A stretch of 64,000 nucleotides of DNA from Pseudanabaena mucicola str. Chao 1806 (GTDB lineage: Bacteria; Cyanobacteriota; Cyanobacteriia; Pseudanabaenales; Pseudanabaenaceae): contig NZ_CP097329.1 of NCBI RefSeq assembly GCF_030323025.1, forward strand, positions 2,362,501-2,426,500. Direction: 5' to 3'. The first letter of the stretch is position 1; the number at the start of each line of letters is the position of its first letter. Below the pieces are notes generated by a model that saw nothing but the letters and a program-made list of their open reading frames with translations, was not told where the DNA came from and did not search any database. The position numbers and the translations under genes were made by a program. This document shows, piece by piece, positions 52,129-60,917 of the stretch.

Positions 52129-52543
52129 TTTTGTGGCATATCTAATAAATAATACCATTCAGGAATTTTTTATTAGGTATGTGCTACCAGTTTGTAAGCT
52201 TCATCCAACAATTAACTGAGCGTGTGGTGATCTTAAATCAACGTTGTTAGCTTCTATTGATACTTAGATTAGAACTGAAACATTTTTGAAAGTGTTGCGA
52301 AGCGCCACTTTCAAAAACGTTTCTGGGTTTTAAGTAAGCACAAGGCGCTTTACTTAGTAATGTATTAATAATTTAGGTTGCAATTTTCACATTAAATATA
52401 CTAACAAGAAAATTACAATATGCTGCTTTTCAGTTTGTTTTGCTCCTATGTGTGAGGAAATAAACCCCTACTTCACTAGACTGGGAAACACAATATAAAG
52501 TAATAGACTAATTTTAGAAAAAATAATTGAGACTTCAACATTG
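52129..52543. other. Intergenic region upstream of binding-protein gene
   Basis: No coding frame is seen. A hairpin at about 52286-52325 (TTTTTGAAAGTG..CACTTTCAAAAACG) is followed by a shared motif, CCCCTACTTCACTAGACTGG (52466-52485), also found near 45 kb. Confidence 0.5.
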
Positions 52544-53770
52544 ATGAAAAAAACAATCAAACAATTTTGTAGCTTGGCGATCGCGGCTTTAATGTCCTGC
52601 TTACTAGCTGTAGCTTGTACACCAAGCAATGCTCCCTCAAATAACAATGCCACTAGTTCTACCACTGGCAATCAAGCACCAATTTCCATTGGTATTGCTG
52701 TTGCTCAAACCAGTAATGTTGCTCTTCTAGGGCAAGAGCAAGTTACAGGGGCAAAGATTGCGGAGACCTATTTCAATAAGCAAGGTGGGGTTAATGGCAC
52801 ACCAATTCGCCTAGTTTTTCAAGATACCGCAGGTGATGAACAGGGTGCAATCAACGCTTTCAATACGTTAATTTCTCAAGATAAAGTTGTCGGTATTGTT
52901 GGTCCCACATTATCTCAACAAGCCTTTAGCGCTGACCCGATCGCTGAGCGTGCAGGTTTACCTGTCATTGCACCATCAAATACTGCTAAGGGGATTCCCC
53001 AAATCGGTAAATATATTTCGCGAGTATCTGCTCCAGTAGCTGTCGTTGCACCCAATGCGATCGAAGCTGCCCTGAAAATAAATCCACAAATTAAGAAGGT
53101 CGCAGTCTTCTATGCTCAGAATGATGCTTTTAGCAAATCAGAAACGGGCACTTTCCAAGAGACTGTTAAGCAAAAAGGGTTAGATCTGGCAACTGTGCAA
53201 ACATTCCAAACTACAGATACTGATTTTCAATCTCAAGTAACCAACGCAATTAATATCAAGCCTGATTTGATTATCATTTCTGGTCTATCTGCTGATGGAG
53301 GCAACCTCGTTAAGCAGTTACGAGAACTTGGTTACAAAGGTCTAATCATTGGTGGTAATGGCTTAAATACTTCCAATATTCTCCCCGTTTGCAAGGCTCT
53401 TTGTGATGGCATCATTATTGCTCAAGCCTACAGCCCTGAGCTAAAGAATGACATCAATGCTGAATTCCGTAAACTCTATACTGAGCAAAGCAAGAAAGAA
53501 CCGCCTCAGTTTAGTGCTCAAGCATTTACAGGTGTACAAGTATTTGTAGAGGCTCTGCGGACTCTCGATAAAACTACTAAAATTAGTACTTTGTCATTGC
53601 CTCAACTTCGCACCCAACTCAATGACACTTTGCTCGCAGGTAAATATGAAACTCCTCTAGGCGAGATTTCCTTCACCCCTGAAGGTGAAATCGTGCAGAA
53701 GAAGTTTTATGTTGCACAAATCAAAATGGAAGCTGACGGTAATAGTGGCAAGTTTACATTTATCCAATAA
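52544..53770 (+). CDS. ABC transporter substrate-binding lipoprotein (Leu/Ile/Val type)
   Basis: The ATG at 52544 is used instead of TTG at 52541. A lipoprotein signal peptide ends MSCLLAVACTPSNAP, with Cys about residue 25. A low-complexity Ser/Asn/Thr linker follows (NAPSNNNATSSTTGNQAP). The body is a type I periplasmic binding protein (Peripla_BP_6): IGIAVAQTSNVALLGQEQVT, GAKIAETYFNKQGGVNGTPI, VGIVGPTLSQQAFSADPIAE and AFTGVQVFVEALRTLDKTTK. It should deliver branched-chain or other amino acids, or amides, to an ABC permease, none of which is adjacent. Confidence 0.9.
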   Translation: MKKTIKQFCSLAIAALMSCLLAVACTPSNAPSNNNATSSTTGNQAPISIGIAVAQTSNVALLGQEQVTGAKIAETYFNKQGGVNGTPIRLVFQDTAGDEQGAINAFNTLISQDKVVGIVGPTLSQQAFSADPIAERAGLPVIAPSNTAKGIPQIGKYISRVSAPVAVVAPNAIEAALKINPQIKKVAVFYAQNDAFSKSETGTFQETVKQKGLDLATVQTFQTTDTDFQSQVTNAINIKPDLIIISGLSADGGNLVKQLRELGYKGLIIGGNGLNTSNILPVCKALCDGIIIAQAYSPELKNDINAEFRKLYTEQSKKEPPQFSAQAFTGVQVFVEALRTLDKTTKISTLSLPQLRTQLNDTLLAGKYETPLGEISFTPEGEIVQKKFYVAQIKMEADGNSGKFTFIQ

Positions 53771-54076
53771 AAAAACAGATTTTTGATGGTATTGAGACTT
53801 TGAGTAGTAAGTAGCTCGACTTAATTAAAACCTAAAACCAGAGTTTGTTCCGCCCGCTACTCGGGCGGAACAAACTTTTCGGTTTTTAGTTTACTTATGT
53901 CTAGCTACTTATAGGAATATTTTTAAGAGTGATGCTTAATGACAACTTCAAAAATATCTCTGGTTTTTAAGTAAGCGCAAAGTGCTGTAACGTCAGTTCA
54001 GACTAAGCTGACAAATTAAAACAAACATTGAGAGCTATGCTTTGCGTAGCTCTCCTCAATGTTTTTATACATTAAT
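53771..54076. other. Repeat-rich gap before TnpB copy 2
   Basis: It contains an R2 element (53809-53911) and a hairpin at 54024-54063 (AAACATTGAGAGCTA..TAGCTCTCCTCAATGTTT). No gene is seen. Confidence 0.6.
53809..53911. repeat. R2 palindromic repeat
   Basis: AAGTAGCTCGACTTAATTAA at one end and TTACTTATGTCTAGCTACTT at the other flank a GTTTGTTCCGCCCGC/GCGGGCGGAACAAAC hairpin. Confidence 0.75.
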
Positions 54077-55381
54077 TTATCGGGAAATTGGGTCTAAAAC
54101 CCCGTGCTAGAAGGACGGCTTTGTATTAATCTATGCTACAATATACAGCATAAGACTTACTAAATCCATGTTAGTCCTCGAAGCAAAACTAAAAGGCAAA
54201 ACAGGACAGTACAACCTCATCGATGAGGCAATTCGTACTGCTCTGTTTGTGCGTAATAAGGCTTTAAGGCTATGGATGGATGTAAAGGATAGCGACAAGT
54301 ACGATCTCAATAAGTATTGTGCTGTACTTGCCAAAGAGTTTGAGTTTGCCAAAAAACTAAACTCACAGGCAAGGCAAGCCAGTGCGGAGAGGGCCTGGTC
54401 AGCAATTAATCGGTTCTTTGAGAACTGCAAAAAGAAGATATCGGGGAAGAAAGGTTTTCCCAGATTCAAGAAGCGTGGTCATTCTGTGGAATACAAAACT
54501 TCAGGATGGAAGCTTAGTGAAGATCGGAAACATCTAACTTTGACTGATGGCTTTAAGATTGGCAGACTCAAATTAATTGGTTCACGTGACCTTAATTTCT
54601 ACCAGATAGAGCAGATAAAACGAATCAGACTGGTAAGACGGGCTGATGGGTACTATGCTCAATTCTGTGTTGATGTTGATCGGCGTGAAGAAATAGAACC
54701 ATCAAAAACTACTATCGGGTTAGATGTTGGACTCAATCACTTCTATACCGATAGCAATGGTCAAACAGTCGAAAATCCCAGAATCCTTAGAAAGTCAGAG
54801 CGTCAACTCAAAAAGTTGCAGCGCAAAGTTTCTAAGCGTAAAAAGGGTTCTGCTAATCGAAGAAAAGCAATTAAACGATTAGCTAAAAAGCATTTGCAAG
54901 TAAGTAGGCAACGTAAAGACTTTGCGGTTAAGACTGCAAGGTGCGTAGTGAGGTCTAACGACCTGATTGCCTATGAAGATTTGCAAATTCGCAACATGGT
55001 TAAAAACCACAAATTAGCTAAGTCGATCAGTGATGCAAGCTGGTCAATGTTTTGCCAATGGGTTGAGTATTTTGGCAAGGTATTTGGCAAGGTTACTGTG
55101 GCTGTACCGCCCCAATATACAAGCCAAAACTGCTCAAACTGCGGTAAGCAAGTTGTCAAAACATTGAGTCAGCGTACTCATCACTGTGGGCATTGTGGCA
55201 CTGTATTAGACCGTGACCACAATGCGGCTCTGAATATTTTAGCTATTGGTCTAAATAGGGTAGGGCATACCCAAATTCACGCCTGTGGAGAGTTCGACCT
55301 CTACCAATTAGATGCAAGTCTATCTGGTAAGTTGTCTCGCTGAATCAGGAATCCCCGTCACTTCAGTGCGGGGAGTGTCAA
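54077..55381 (+). mobile_element. TnpB-only IS200/IS605-type element, copy 2
   Basis: Plus-strand copy of the element at 37981-39285, opposite in orientation. Left end TTATCGGGAAATTGGGTCTA; right-end hairpin CCCCGTCACTTCAGTGCGGG, then GAGTGTCAA. The two copies agree over nearly their whole length and have few coding differences. The right end supplies the TGA stop of the adjacent minus-strand radical SAM gene. No tnpA is present. Confidence 0.88.
54168..55343 (+). CDS. tnpB: TnpB RNA-guided nuclease, copy 2
   Basis: The 391-residue protein is nearly identical to the other copy. The triad regions are GLDVGLNHFYTDS, IAYEDLQIRNM and DRDHNAALNI, with zinc-finger CSNCGKQVV and HCGHCGTVLD. Differences include KKISGKKGFPRFKKRG for KKVSGKKGYPKFKKRG, and a C-terminal change (IGLNRVGHTQIHACGEFDLY for KGLNTLGHREINACGEFDLC). 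Both open reading frames are intact, so the family is recent here. The omega RNA would come from the 3' end and right-end hairpin. Confidence 0.93.
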   Translation: MLVLEAKLKGKTGQYNLIDEAIRTALFVRNKALRLWMDVKDSDKYDLNKYCAVLAKEFEFAKKLNSQARQASAERAWSAINRFFENCKKKISGKKGFPRFKKRGHSVEYKTSGWKLSEDRKHLTLTDGFKIGRLKLIGSRDLNFYQIEQIKRIRLVRRADGYYAQFCVDVDRREEIEPSKTTIGLDVGLNHFYTDSNGQTVENPRILRKSERQLKKLQRKVSKRKKGSANRRKAIKRLAKKHLQVSRQRKDFAVKTARCVVRSNDLIAYEDLQIRNMVKNHKLAKSISDASWSMFCQWVEYFGKVFGKVTVAVPPQYTSQNCSNCGKQVVKTLSQRTHHCGHCGTVLDRDHNAALNILAIGLNRVGHTQIHACGEFDLYQLDASLSGKLSR

Positions 55382-55400
55382 ACATTAACTAGTTCTTTCA
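55310..55400 (+). ncRNA. Probable omega RNA (right end), copy 2
   Basis: The scaffold hairpin CCCCGTCACTTCAGTGCGGG lies at the element end. The guide would be the adjacent host sequence, here starting ACATTAACTAGTTC, which is the 3' end of the radical SAM gene. Confidence 0.45.
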
Positions 55401-57012
55401 TTGGTGCAGCCAGTGCTTCTTCTAAAGGAGCACGTCCGAGACGTTCTTCGAGAATATTCATCACGGTACGCCCGAAGTCATCATCATCACGTTTCCATGC
55501 TTCTAGACATACTTCACCAAAGAAAGAACCTAATGGCTCAGGATTCCAAAGGAGTTTCTTGGCAGTCCAAGGCATCATACTCATCGGGTTATAGCCTTCC
55601 TTAAGAATGTTGTTTTTGAGAGCATATTCTTCCAGATGTGTATGTGGTTGTAAACCAATAAAGAAGATCGCAGGTTCTACTTTATCCGCACCAAATATTG
55701 CTTCTAGTTCACGATGATAGGAGATCGTTTGACGAATGGTGTCAAAGGTTTCATCAATGACATTAAAGGAATAGTTAACCGATACCAATTCATTGAAACC
55801 TGCGGATTTGAGATCGCGACAGTTTTGTAAGACGGATTTCAGGTTATAGCCCATTCGCATTTTGCGGACTAACTCTTGTGAACCGCTAGTAATCCCAATC
55901 TCAAAGTAGCTCATCCCTGTTTCTACCATTAGCTGACAGAGGTAAGGTGTGAGATTGTCGGCTCGAATATAGGCTGCCCAATGGATGTCAGTCATGCCTG
56001 ATGCCTTGACTTTTTCGAGTAGTTCTACAGCATCATCGATGAATTTTTTGGCAGGAATAAATTGAGCGTCGGTAAACCAGAAGTTACGCACACCCCGATC
56101 GTAAAGTTGACGCATTTCTCTAATGACTTCATCGGAGGGATTGATGCGAACCTTTTTCCCTTCAATGACTGTGTAAATGCAATAGCAACAGTTGTGAGGA
56201 CAGCCGCGCTTAGTTTGCACACCAATATAAAAGTCGCGATCACGGAAGTAGTAATTAAAATCTTCCCAAATCGATTCGATATATTCGTAATCACAGGCGC
56301 TTTTTTCGATGGGAGCAGGTTCCTCATGAATCAGTCTTGGACGAGGATTGGTTTCGCCAACCACATAACAACGATCGCTTGCAATTTCCCGACCTTGGAC
56401 TAGTCGCTCTAATAGTGATTCACCCTCTCCTACCGAAATAATCGTTCCTTTGGGTAAAATATTCCCTAATTGCTCATAAAACACACTAACTGCTCCACCA
56501 CCGATTACGGCTCTGGCTTTTGGATGATAGCGTCTCGCTCGACTTAACCCGCGTCGGATTAACTGCGAATTGCGCCAAAGTTCAGTGTAGTAAGAAGTAA
56601 ACAGGCGTAAACCATTGACAGCACCGCGCAATTTCTGAACAGGATTTTTGGCGTAGTAAAACTCAAAGGCATTTTGGAGGGGGTTACCGCCACGTCCGCC
56701 CACGGGTGCATAGATCTGAATATCGCGCCAAGAAAATACGAGCAAATTGGGTTGAAACTTGTCGATCGCCCGATCTAAAGCCGCATAAAAATCTAAGGGT
56801 GGGACTGTGCCAAGATCAAAAATATTTTGCTGGACATGGGGCGCGATTTTATGGATATGATCTGATAAATAAACTACGCCAATCGGAAAAATTGGGTTAC
56901 ATGGTAGGCGCACATACAAAATGCGATCGCAGCCTTCTGATACTGTAGTTAGAGCTTCAGATATGTCACCAGATGAGGTGCGCGCATCGTTTTGGGGATC
57001 ATTGGCAGACAT
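55378..57012 (-). CDS. B12-binding radical SAM protein (PSII high-light acclimation type)
   Basis: The protein is 544 residues. The N-terminal region (about 25-210) resembles a cobalamin-binding domain: DRILYVRLPCNPIFPIGVVY, IGGGAVSVFYEQLGNILPKG and IISVGEGESLLERLV. The radical SAM core has KRGCPHNCCYCIYTVIEGKK (CxxxCxxC), then IHWAAYIRADNLTPYLCQLM, SYFEIGITSGSQELVRKMR. The C-terminal part (NPEPLGSFFGEVCLEAWKRD) matches the cyanobacterial family annotated as a photosystem II high-light acclimation radical SAM protein; that name is from memory. The stop codon TGA overlaps the end of the TnpB element, so the last residues may have changed on insertion. Confidence 0.88.
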   Translation of the reverse strand: MSANDPQNDARTSSGDISEALTTVSEGCDRILYVRLPCNPIFPIGVVYLSDHIHKIAPHVQQNIFDLGTVPPLDFYAALDRAIDKFQPNLLVFSWRDIQIYAPVGGRGGNPLQNAFEFYYAKNPVQKLRGAVNGLRLFTSYYTELWRNSQLIRRGLSRARRYHPKARAVIGGGAVSVFYEQLGNILPKGTIISVGEGESLLERLVQGREIASDRCYVVGETNPRPRLIHEEPAPIEKSACDYEYIESIWEDFNYYFRDRDFYIGVQTKRGCPHNCCYCIYTVIEGKKVRINPSDEVIREMRQLYDRGVRNFWFTDAQFIPAKKFIDDAVELLEKVKASGMTDIHWAAYIRADNLTPYLCQLMVETGMSYFEIGITSGSQELVRKMRMGYNLKSVLQNCRDLKSAGFNELVSVNYSFNVIDETFDTIRQTISYHRELEAIFGADKVEPAIFFIGLQPHTHLEEYALKNNILKEGYNPMSMMPWTAKKLLWNPEPLGSFFGEVCLEAWKRDDDDFGRTVMNILEERLGRAPLEEALAAPMKELVNV

Positions 57013-57743
57013 AGGATTTAATCTCTAAATTTTAATAATTTTTTAATTATTTGAATCGTTTTTATTATTCTTGAGGCTTTCATTGCGATCGCCAACAATG
57101 CAATGTTTTTATTTTAAGCAATAAGTCTTTACATATCTTAATTATAATGTTTCTCAGTCTAATGAAGTATGGATTTGGGGAAAACAACAAGGTCAGCATA
57201 GGTAGCCCAGATCTTCATAGATCCTTAACCTTGATATAGCAATCCTAAATGAGTTTTAGAAGCGCACCCCGAGGGGATGAGCTTCCACAAACCCCAGAAT
57301 CTATATATTGAAATACAGCTAATTGAGCAGTCTACTTTTGCTTTAGGATAACTATCAAGAAAAATTTAAGTTAAAGACAAGCAAATTTCTATATTTAGTT
57401 TCAAAGTTTTGGTGATTTTTTATACTTGCTAAGTCTCTGTGAGTACTTATATTAAAATTTTCGTAATTGCCTTTGAAGATTCTAGGTGGTGGGGATCAAT
57501 TTCTTGCTCAGATATCTGCAAGTTGTAGTAGTGTTTACAATCCTTAGTTAGGCTTGAATGTTAGGTTTATATGCAAATTTAATAGTGAAATCGTTTATTC
57601 TTACGACCACTAAACATATCGGCAGGCATTATCTGGCTTTATTAAGAATATTTTTATGTTGCTAACTAAATTGCGACTACTTGGATAGTAAAAATCTGTT
57701 CATTTTTGGTTAATTAAATTATATAAATAAAATATAAAATTAT
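57013..57743. other. AT-rich intergenic region
   Basis: No gene is convincing. It contains an R3-type repeat at 57234-57300 (TATAGCAATCCTAAATGAGT, GAAGCGCACCCCGAGGGGAT). The last ~100 bp are very AT-rich, probably the promoter of the DUF1830 gene. Confidence 0.6.
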
Positions 57744-58106
57744 ATGTCTTTATTTGATCCCTTACCTGCTGATTTGCATGAAAAGAAAATTGTTTGCTCA
57801 TACGTCAATGCCACTAGCAAAATCCAAATTGCAAGGATTACTGATGTACCTCAATGGTATTTTGAGCGAGTCATCTTTCCTGGACAAAATTTAATTTTTG
57901 AAGCGATCTCCTCGGCACATGTTGAGATTCATACAGGGATGATGGCAAGCTCCATACTTTCAGATACAATTCCCTGTGTCCAATTACAGGTAGAAGAAGC
58001 TAGCACGACATTACCAAGTTGGGTTCCCATGAAGTCAATTAATAATGACCTGCTTGATGATCCATCGATGCTACTAGCGATGCCTGAACATGAAGTAGTC
58101 TCCTAG
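57744..58106 (+). CDS. DUF1830 domain protein
   Basis: The 120-residue protein shows the DUF1830 pattern: KKIVCSYVNATSKIQIARIT, DVPQWYFERVIFPGQNLIFE, AISSAHVEIHTGMMASSILS, DTIPCVQLQVE. The family is small and confined to cyanobacteria, with no known function. There is no signal peptide or membrane segment. The stop is 2 nt before the first ATG of the MBOAT gene, so the two genes are probably cotranscribed and possibly coupled. Confidence 0.88.
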   Translation: MSLFDPLPADLHEKKIVCSYVNATSKIQIARITDVPQWYFERVIFPGQNLIFEAISSAHVEIHTGMMASSILSDTIPCVQLQVEEASTTLPSWVPMKSINNDLLDDPSMLLAMPEHEVVS

Positions 58107-58108
58107 CA

Positions 58109-59602
58109 ATGGATTTTCTGCCCTTCCATTTATCCCAGTTTTTGGTGGGTATAAAAATGGATTTTTTGTCCCTTGATTATGCTCAATTCCTAATTATTAC
58201 GGCATTTGTTTATTGGCTCTTACCCAATGTGCAAGCACGATTGCTCGTTATTGTGACAGCAAGTTTAGTGTTTTACTCATTTATTCAGAGGCAATATGTC
58301 TGGTTATTGCTGGTAATGTTGACGATTAATTTTTGGTTGGGTAAAGAAATTTGTAAAGGAGATAAATTTCTAAAGCAGTGGTTGCTATTTGTGGGGGTTT
58401 TTTTTAATGTACTACTACTGTTTGGATTTAAATACATTCCCTTTGTTGCCGCAGTCATCGGCAATATTACAGGTTTGCCCGTCGGTAGTTCCTTAGCAAT
58501 TTGGGCAAAAGCCAATATTATTCCACCTATTACCCTAAGCTTCTTTGTCTTTGAATTAATTGCTTATTTAATCGATACTTATCGGGGAAATACACCTGCA
58601 AGGGATTTTCTCAGCTTTGCTGCCTACAAGTTATTTTTTGCAAAGTTACTATCAGGTCCAATTACCCGTTACCAAGAGTTTGCGCCCCAAATATCAACGC
58701 GAACACTTCCTGCCTTGTCTGACATTACCGAGGGAGTATGGCTGTTTGCCTGTGGAGCTGTCAAGAAAGGAATCATCGCCGACAATATGGCAAGATTAGT
58801 GGATCTCTGTTTTCGCAATACCGAACGTGCAGGCAGTCTAGATCTCTGGGTTGCCCTTATTGGCTATGGCATTCAGATTTACTGTGACTTTAGTGGTTAT
58901 ATCGATATGGCAAGGGGCAGTGCCTTATTACTAGGCTTTAAGCTACCACAAAATTTTGATTTTCCCTATTTCTCCACCAGCATTTCCGATTTTTGGCGAC
59001 GTTGGCACATGACCCTCGGTGCATGGATGCGAAGTTACCTCTATATTCCCCTCGGTGGCTCTCGTGGTGGTCTGTGGCGCACTTGCCTGAACTTGATGAT
59101 CATTATGTTCGTAGTTGGGATCTGGCATGGCGCAAACTGGGGCTTCATTATTTGGGGTATCTGGCATGGAGCCGCACTAGTGGGGCATCGTCTGTGGATG
59201 GAGCTTTGCTCATCATTTGAGGGGCTAAATAAGATCTGGAAGTACCTGCCGATGAAGATTGTGGCGATTTTGATGACCCAACTAGTCGTCTTTGTTGGTT
59301 GGATTCCTTTTCGCTTGCCTAATTTAGCGGATACCAATATGTTTTTACATCGGCTATGGGGCTATCAAAGTGATCCTCAATTTGGTGTAAAAATCTATGT
59401 CGAGTCCCTTGGGATTACCTTGGGGCAAATTACTTTATTAATGGGCGGTTTATTGCTCATGTCGCTAGTTGCCTATCAATGCGATCGCGCAAAGTGGCAG
59501 TTAAATTGGCAAATCAAGTTATTCCTGGTCCCCATCAGCCTCTTTCTCGTCAGTATCCTCAGCCCCGATAAGAAACTGCCCTTTATCTACTTTGATTTTT
59601 AA
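58109..59602 (+). CDS. MBOAT family membrane O-acyltransferase (AlgI-like)
   Basis: The frame is 497 residues; an alternative start at 58157 (MDFLSLDYAQFLIITAFVYW) is nearer to the conserved start and may be the real one. Membrane helices are numerous, and the core has YRGNTPARDFLSFAAYKLFF, FAKLLSGPITRYQEFAPQI, YCDFSGYIDMARGSALLLGF, and FPYFSTSISDFWRRWHMTLG. The catalytic His is in MFVVGIWHGANWGFIIWGIWHG. AlgI-type enzymes acetylate extracellular polysaccharides at the outer face, usually with an SGNH/AlgJ partner. No such partner is adjacent here. Confidence 0.92.
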   Translation: MDFLPFHLSQFLVGIKMDFLSLDYAQFLIITAFVYWLLPNVQARLLVIVTASLVFYSFIQRQYVWLLLVMLTINFWLGKEICKGDKFLKQWLLFVGVFFNVLLLFGFKYIPFVAAVIGNITGLPVGSSLAIWAKANIIPPITLSFFVFELIAYLIDTYRGNTPARDFLSFAAYKLFFAKLLSGPITRYQEFAPQISTRTLPALSDITEGVWLFACGAVKKGIIADNMARLVDLCFRNTERAGSLDLWVALIGYGIQIYCDFSGYIDMARGSALLLGFKLPQNFDFPYFSTSISDFWRRWHMTLGAWMRSYLYIPLGGSRGGLWRTCLNLMIIMFVVGIWHGANWGFIIWGIWHGAALVGHRLWMELCSSFEGLNKIWKYLPMKIVAILMTQLVVFVGWIPFRLPNLADTNMFLHRLWGYQSDPQFGVKIYVESLGITLGQITLLMGGLLLMSLVAYQCDRAKWQLNWQIKLFLVPISLFLVSILSPDKKLPFIYFDF

Positions 59603-59621
59603 TTTTCATTATCAATAGATC

Positions 59622-59714
59622 TAGGACTTACGCAAACCGAACGAATTTATTAGACTTGAGGTAGATGTGGTGCGGGCTTCGCCCGCACCACATCTACCCA
59701 GTGCGTAAGTCCTA
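59622..59714. repeat. R4 MITE-like element with 5-bp direct repeats
   Basis: TAGGACTTACGCA and TGCGTAAGTCCTA inverted ends surround a GGTAGATGTGGTGCGGGC hairpin. Both flanks read AGATC, a probable 5-bp target duplication. Confidence 0.8.
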
Positions 59715-59901
59715 AGATCTTTAAACACTGATTTAGCCCAAGAAACAGGCGCTTCTTGATGTCGCGCATTTTGCTAGTGATGGAGCAATCGTTCTGATCG
59801 TCAACCTGAGCCTGTTGATAAGTCTGATAGTTCGCTAGATCCAGATGCGATCGCGCAGACATATATGAATATTTTACGGCAACCTCGTAGCGCGTGGACA
59901 T
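59650..59901 (-). CDS. Small hypothetical protein or gene remnant
   Basis: The frame gives 83 residues starting MSTRYEVAVKYSYMSARSHL. It lies 47 nt after the DUF427 gene stop in the same direction, so it could be the second gene of an operon. Its last ~18 residues (WVDVVRAKPAPHLPQV) are read from the inserted R4 element, so the original C-terminus has been replaced. I recognise no family, no Shine-Dalgarno sequence is seen, and open frame continues upstream of the ATG. It could equally be a decayed fragment. Confidence 0.35.
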   Translation of the reverse strand: MSTRYEVAVKYSYMSARSHLDLANYQTYQQAQVDDQNDCSITSKMRDIKKRLFLGLNQCLKILGLTHWVDVVRAKPAPHLPQV

Positions 59902-59947
59902 GGGAATGGGAAAGGGCTCAGAGGGTTTCTAGAATTAGTGTCGGAAA

Positions 59948-60451
59948 CTACCAACCCCAAGTCCCAACTTTACCTTTAAAAGGCCCCACAATATCAGAAG
60001 TAATCCAGCCACCATAGAAATCACCTGATTGCGGCGTGATTAGCTCATCATTGACATAACATGCATCCATCAAGCTACCATAGAAACTGAGAGAATCTTG
60101 AATCTCCACAAAATTGGCAGTAGGGATTGAATATCGCCATGCAGCATTTTGGATATATTTATCAGCGATCGCAACATCATAATATTGACTAACTCCCTTC
60201 CATTCACAGCGAGTACGGCGCGAGGTTGCGACTAGATATTCCATTTTTATATCTTCTATCGGAATGTAGTAGCAAGGCGGATGACTAGTTTCCAACACAC
60301 GCTTAGCCCGTCGCGTTTCGGCTAAGACAACTCCATTACAAATTACGCGAATATGCTTATCCGTATCTTCCCAGATAGCAGGACGTGGATAATCCCAGAC
60401 AGACTCTTGACCATCTTGCGGTTCAATTCGTTGAGGATGCATCGAATACAT
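59948..60451 (-). CDS. DUF427 domain protein
   Basis: The 167-residue protein has the DUF427 pattern: ESVWDYPRPAIWEDTDKHIR, VICNGVVLAETRRAKRVLET, SHPPCYYIPIEDIKMEYL, TRCEWKGVSQYYDV and FYGSLMDACYVNDELITPQS, where a Glu/Cys/Trp-rich pocket is usual. The fold is a small beta-tent; its function is unknown. The start could be three codons later at MHPQRIEPQ. Its C-terminal part (SDIVGPFKGKVGTWGW) is the extended ending common in cyanobacteria. Confidence 0.88.
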   Translation of the reverse strand: MYSMHPQRIEPQDGQESVWDYPRPAIWEDTDKHIRVICNGVVLAETRRAKRVLETSHPPCYYIPIEDIKMEYLVATSRRTRCEWKGVSQYYDVAIADKYIQNAAWRYSIPTANFVEIQDSLSFYGSLMDACYVNDELITPQSGDFYGGWITSDIVGPFKGKVGTWGW

Positions 60452-60515
60452 TATTAAAAATTTCTTTGTAATTTAACAACCTCTGTATACTTAAAGTATA
60501 GAGGATTTATTGTGT

Positions 60516-60635
60516 ATATAGCAGTCCTAAATGAGATGTAAGTGGCTTCGACTTCGCTTAGCCATCTATAAACAAGGGCTGAGTGAAGTCAAAGCCAATG
60601 ATTTCTACAACTGATTTATGATTGCTGTATATATT
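60516..60635. repeat. R3 repeat
   Basis: ATATAGCAGTCCTAAATGAG at one end and TTTATGATTGCTGTATAT at the other form imperfect inverted ends; a GGCTTCGACTTCGCTTAGCC segment is internal. Confidence 0.6.
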
Positions 60636-60714
60636 GTGTAGATATGATGCATGCAAAGCCCACATCATATCTACACAATATGTAATAAGTTCGTTCAGTT
60701 TGTGTAAGTCCTAA
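60636..60714. repeat. R4-type half element
   Basis: One end reads GTGTAAGTCCTA. The hairpin TGTGTAGATATGATG/CATCATATCTACACA corresponds to the R4 core seen at 59622-59714. Confidence 0.6.
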
Positions 60715-60838
60715 TATGATGACAAGCGGTCGCAGTTGCCGTCTATCCACAGGGACAAATAAATATTTAGCAAAACCAGTTAAAATAAAGAAATTAGAAA
60801 GAGCAATTTAGCAATTTCTAGTTAATAAAAAGTTCAAG

Positions 60839-60917
60839 TAGTGCTGTAAAGTAATTTTTTTAGTAATTGTGTTGCGGGCGCGAAGCGCCCGCAACACAAT
60901 TACATTGCATGACTACC
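60839..60917. repeat. R1 MITE-like repeat with target duplication
   Basis: AGTAGTGCTGTAAAG...TTGCATGACTACC with the GTTGCGGGCGC hairpin. AAAGTTCA flanks both sides, an 8-bp direct repeat. Confidence 0.85.

Noticed and set aside
52440-52500. Possible glutamine riboswitch on the minus strand (GAAGTAGG-like bases)
   Set aside because: Only a few bases agree with the conserved core and the paired segments are absent; it is oriented away from the gene.
58109-58156. The first 16 codons of the MBOAT frame as certain coding sequence
   Set aside because: A second ATG at 58157 begins a sequence that fits the family better, so these codons may be leader; the longer frame is listed with this caveat.
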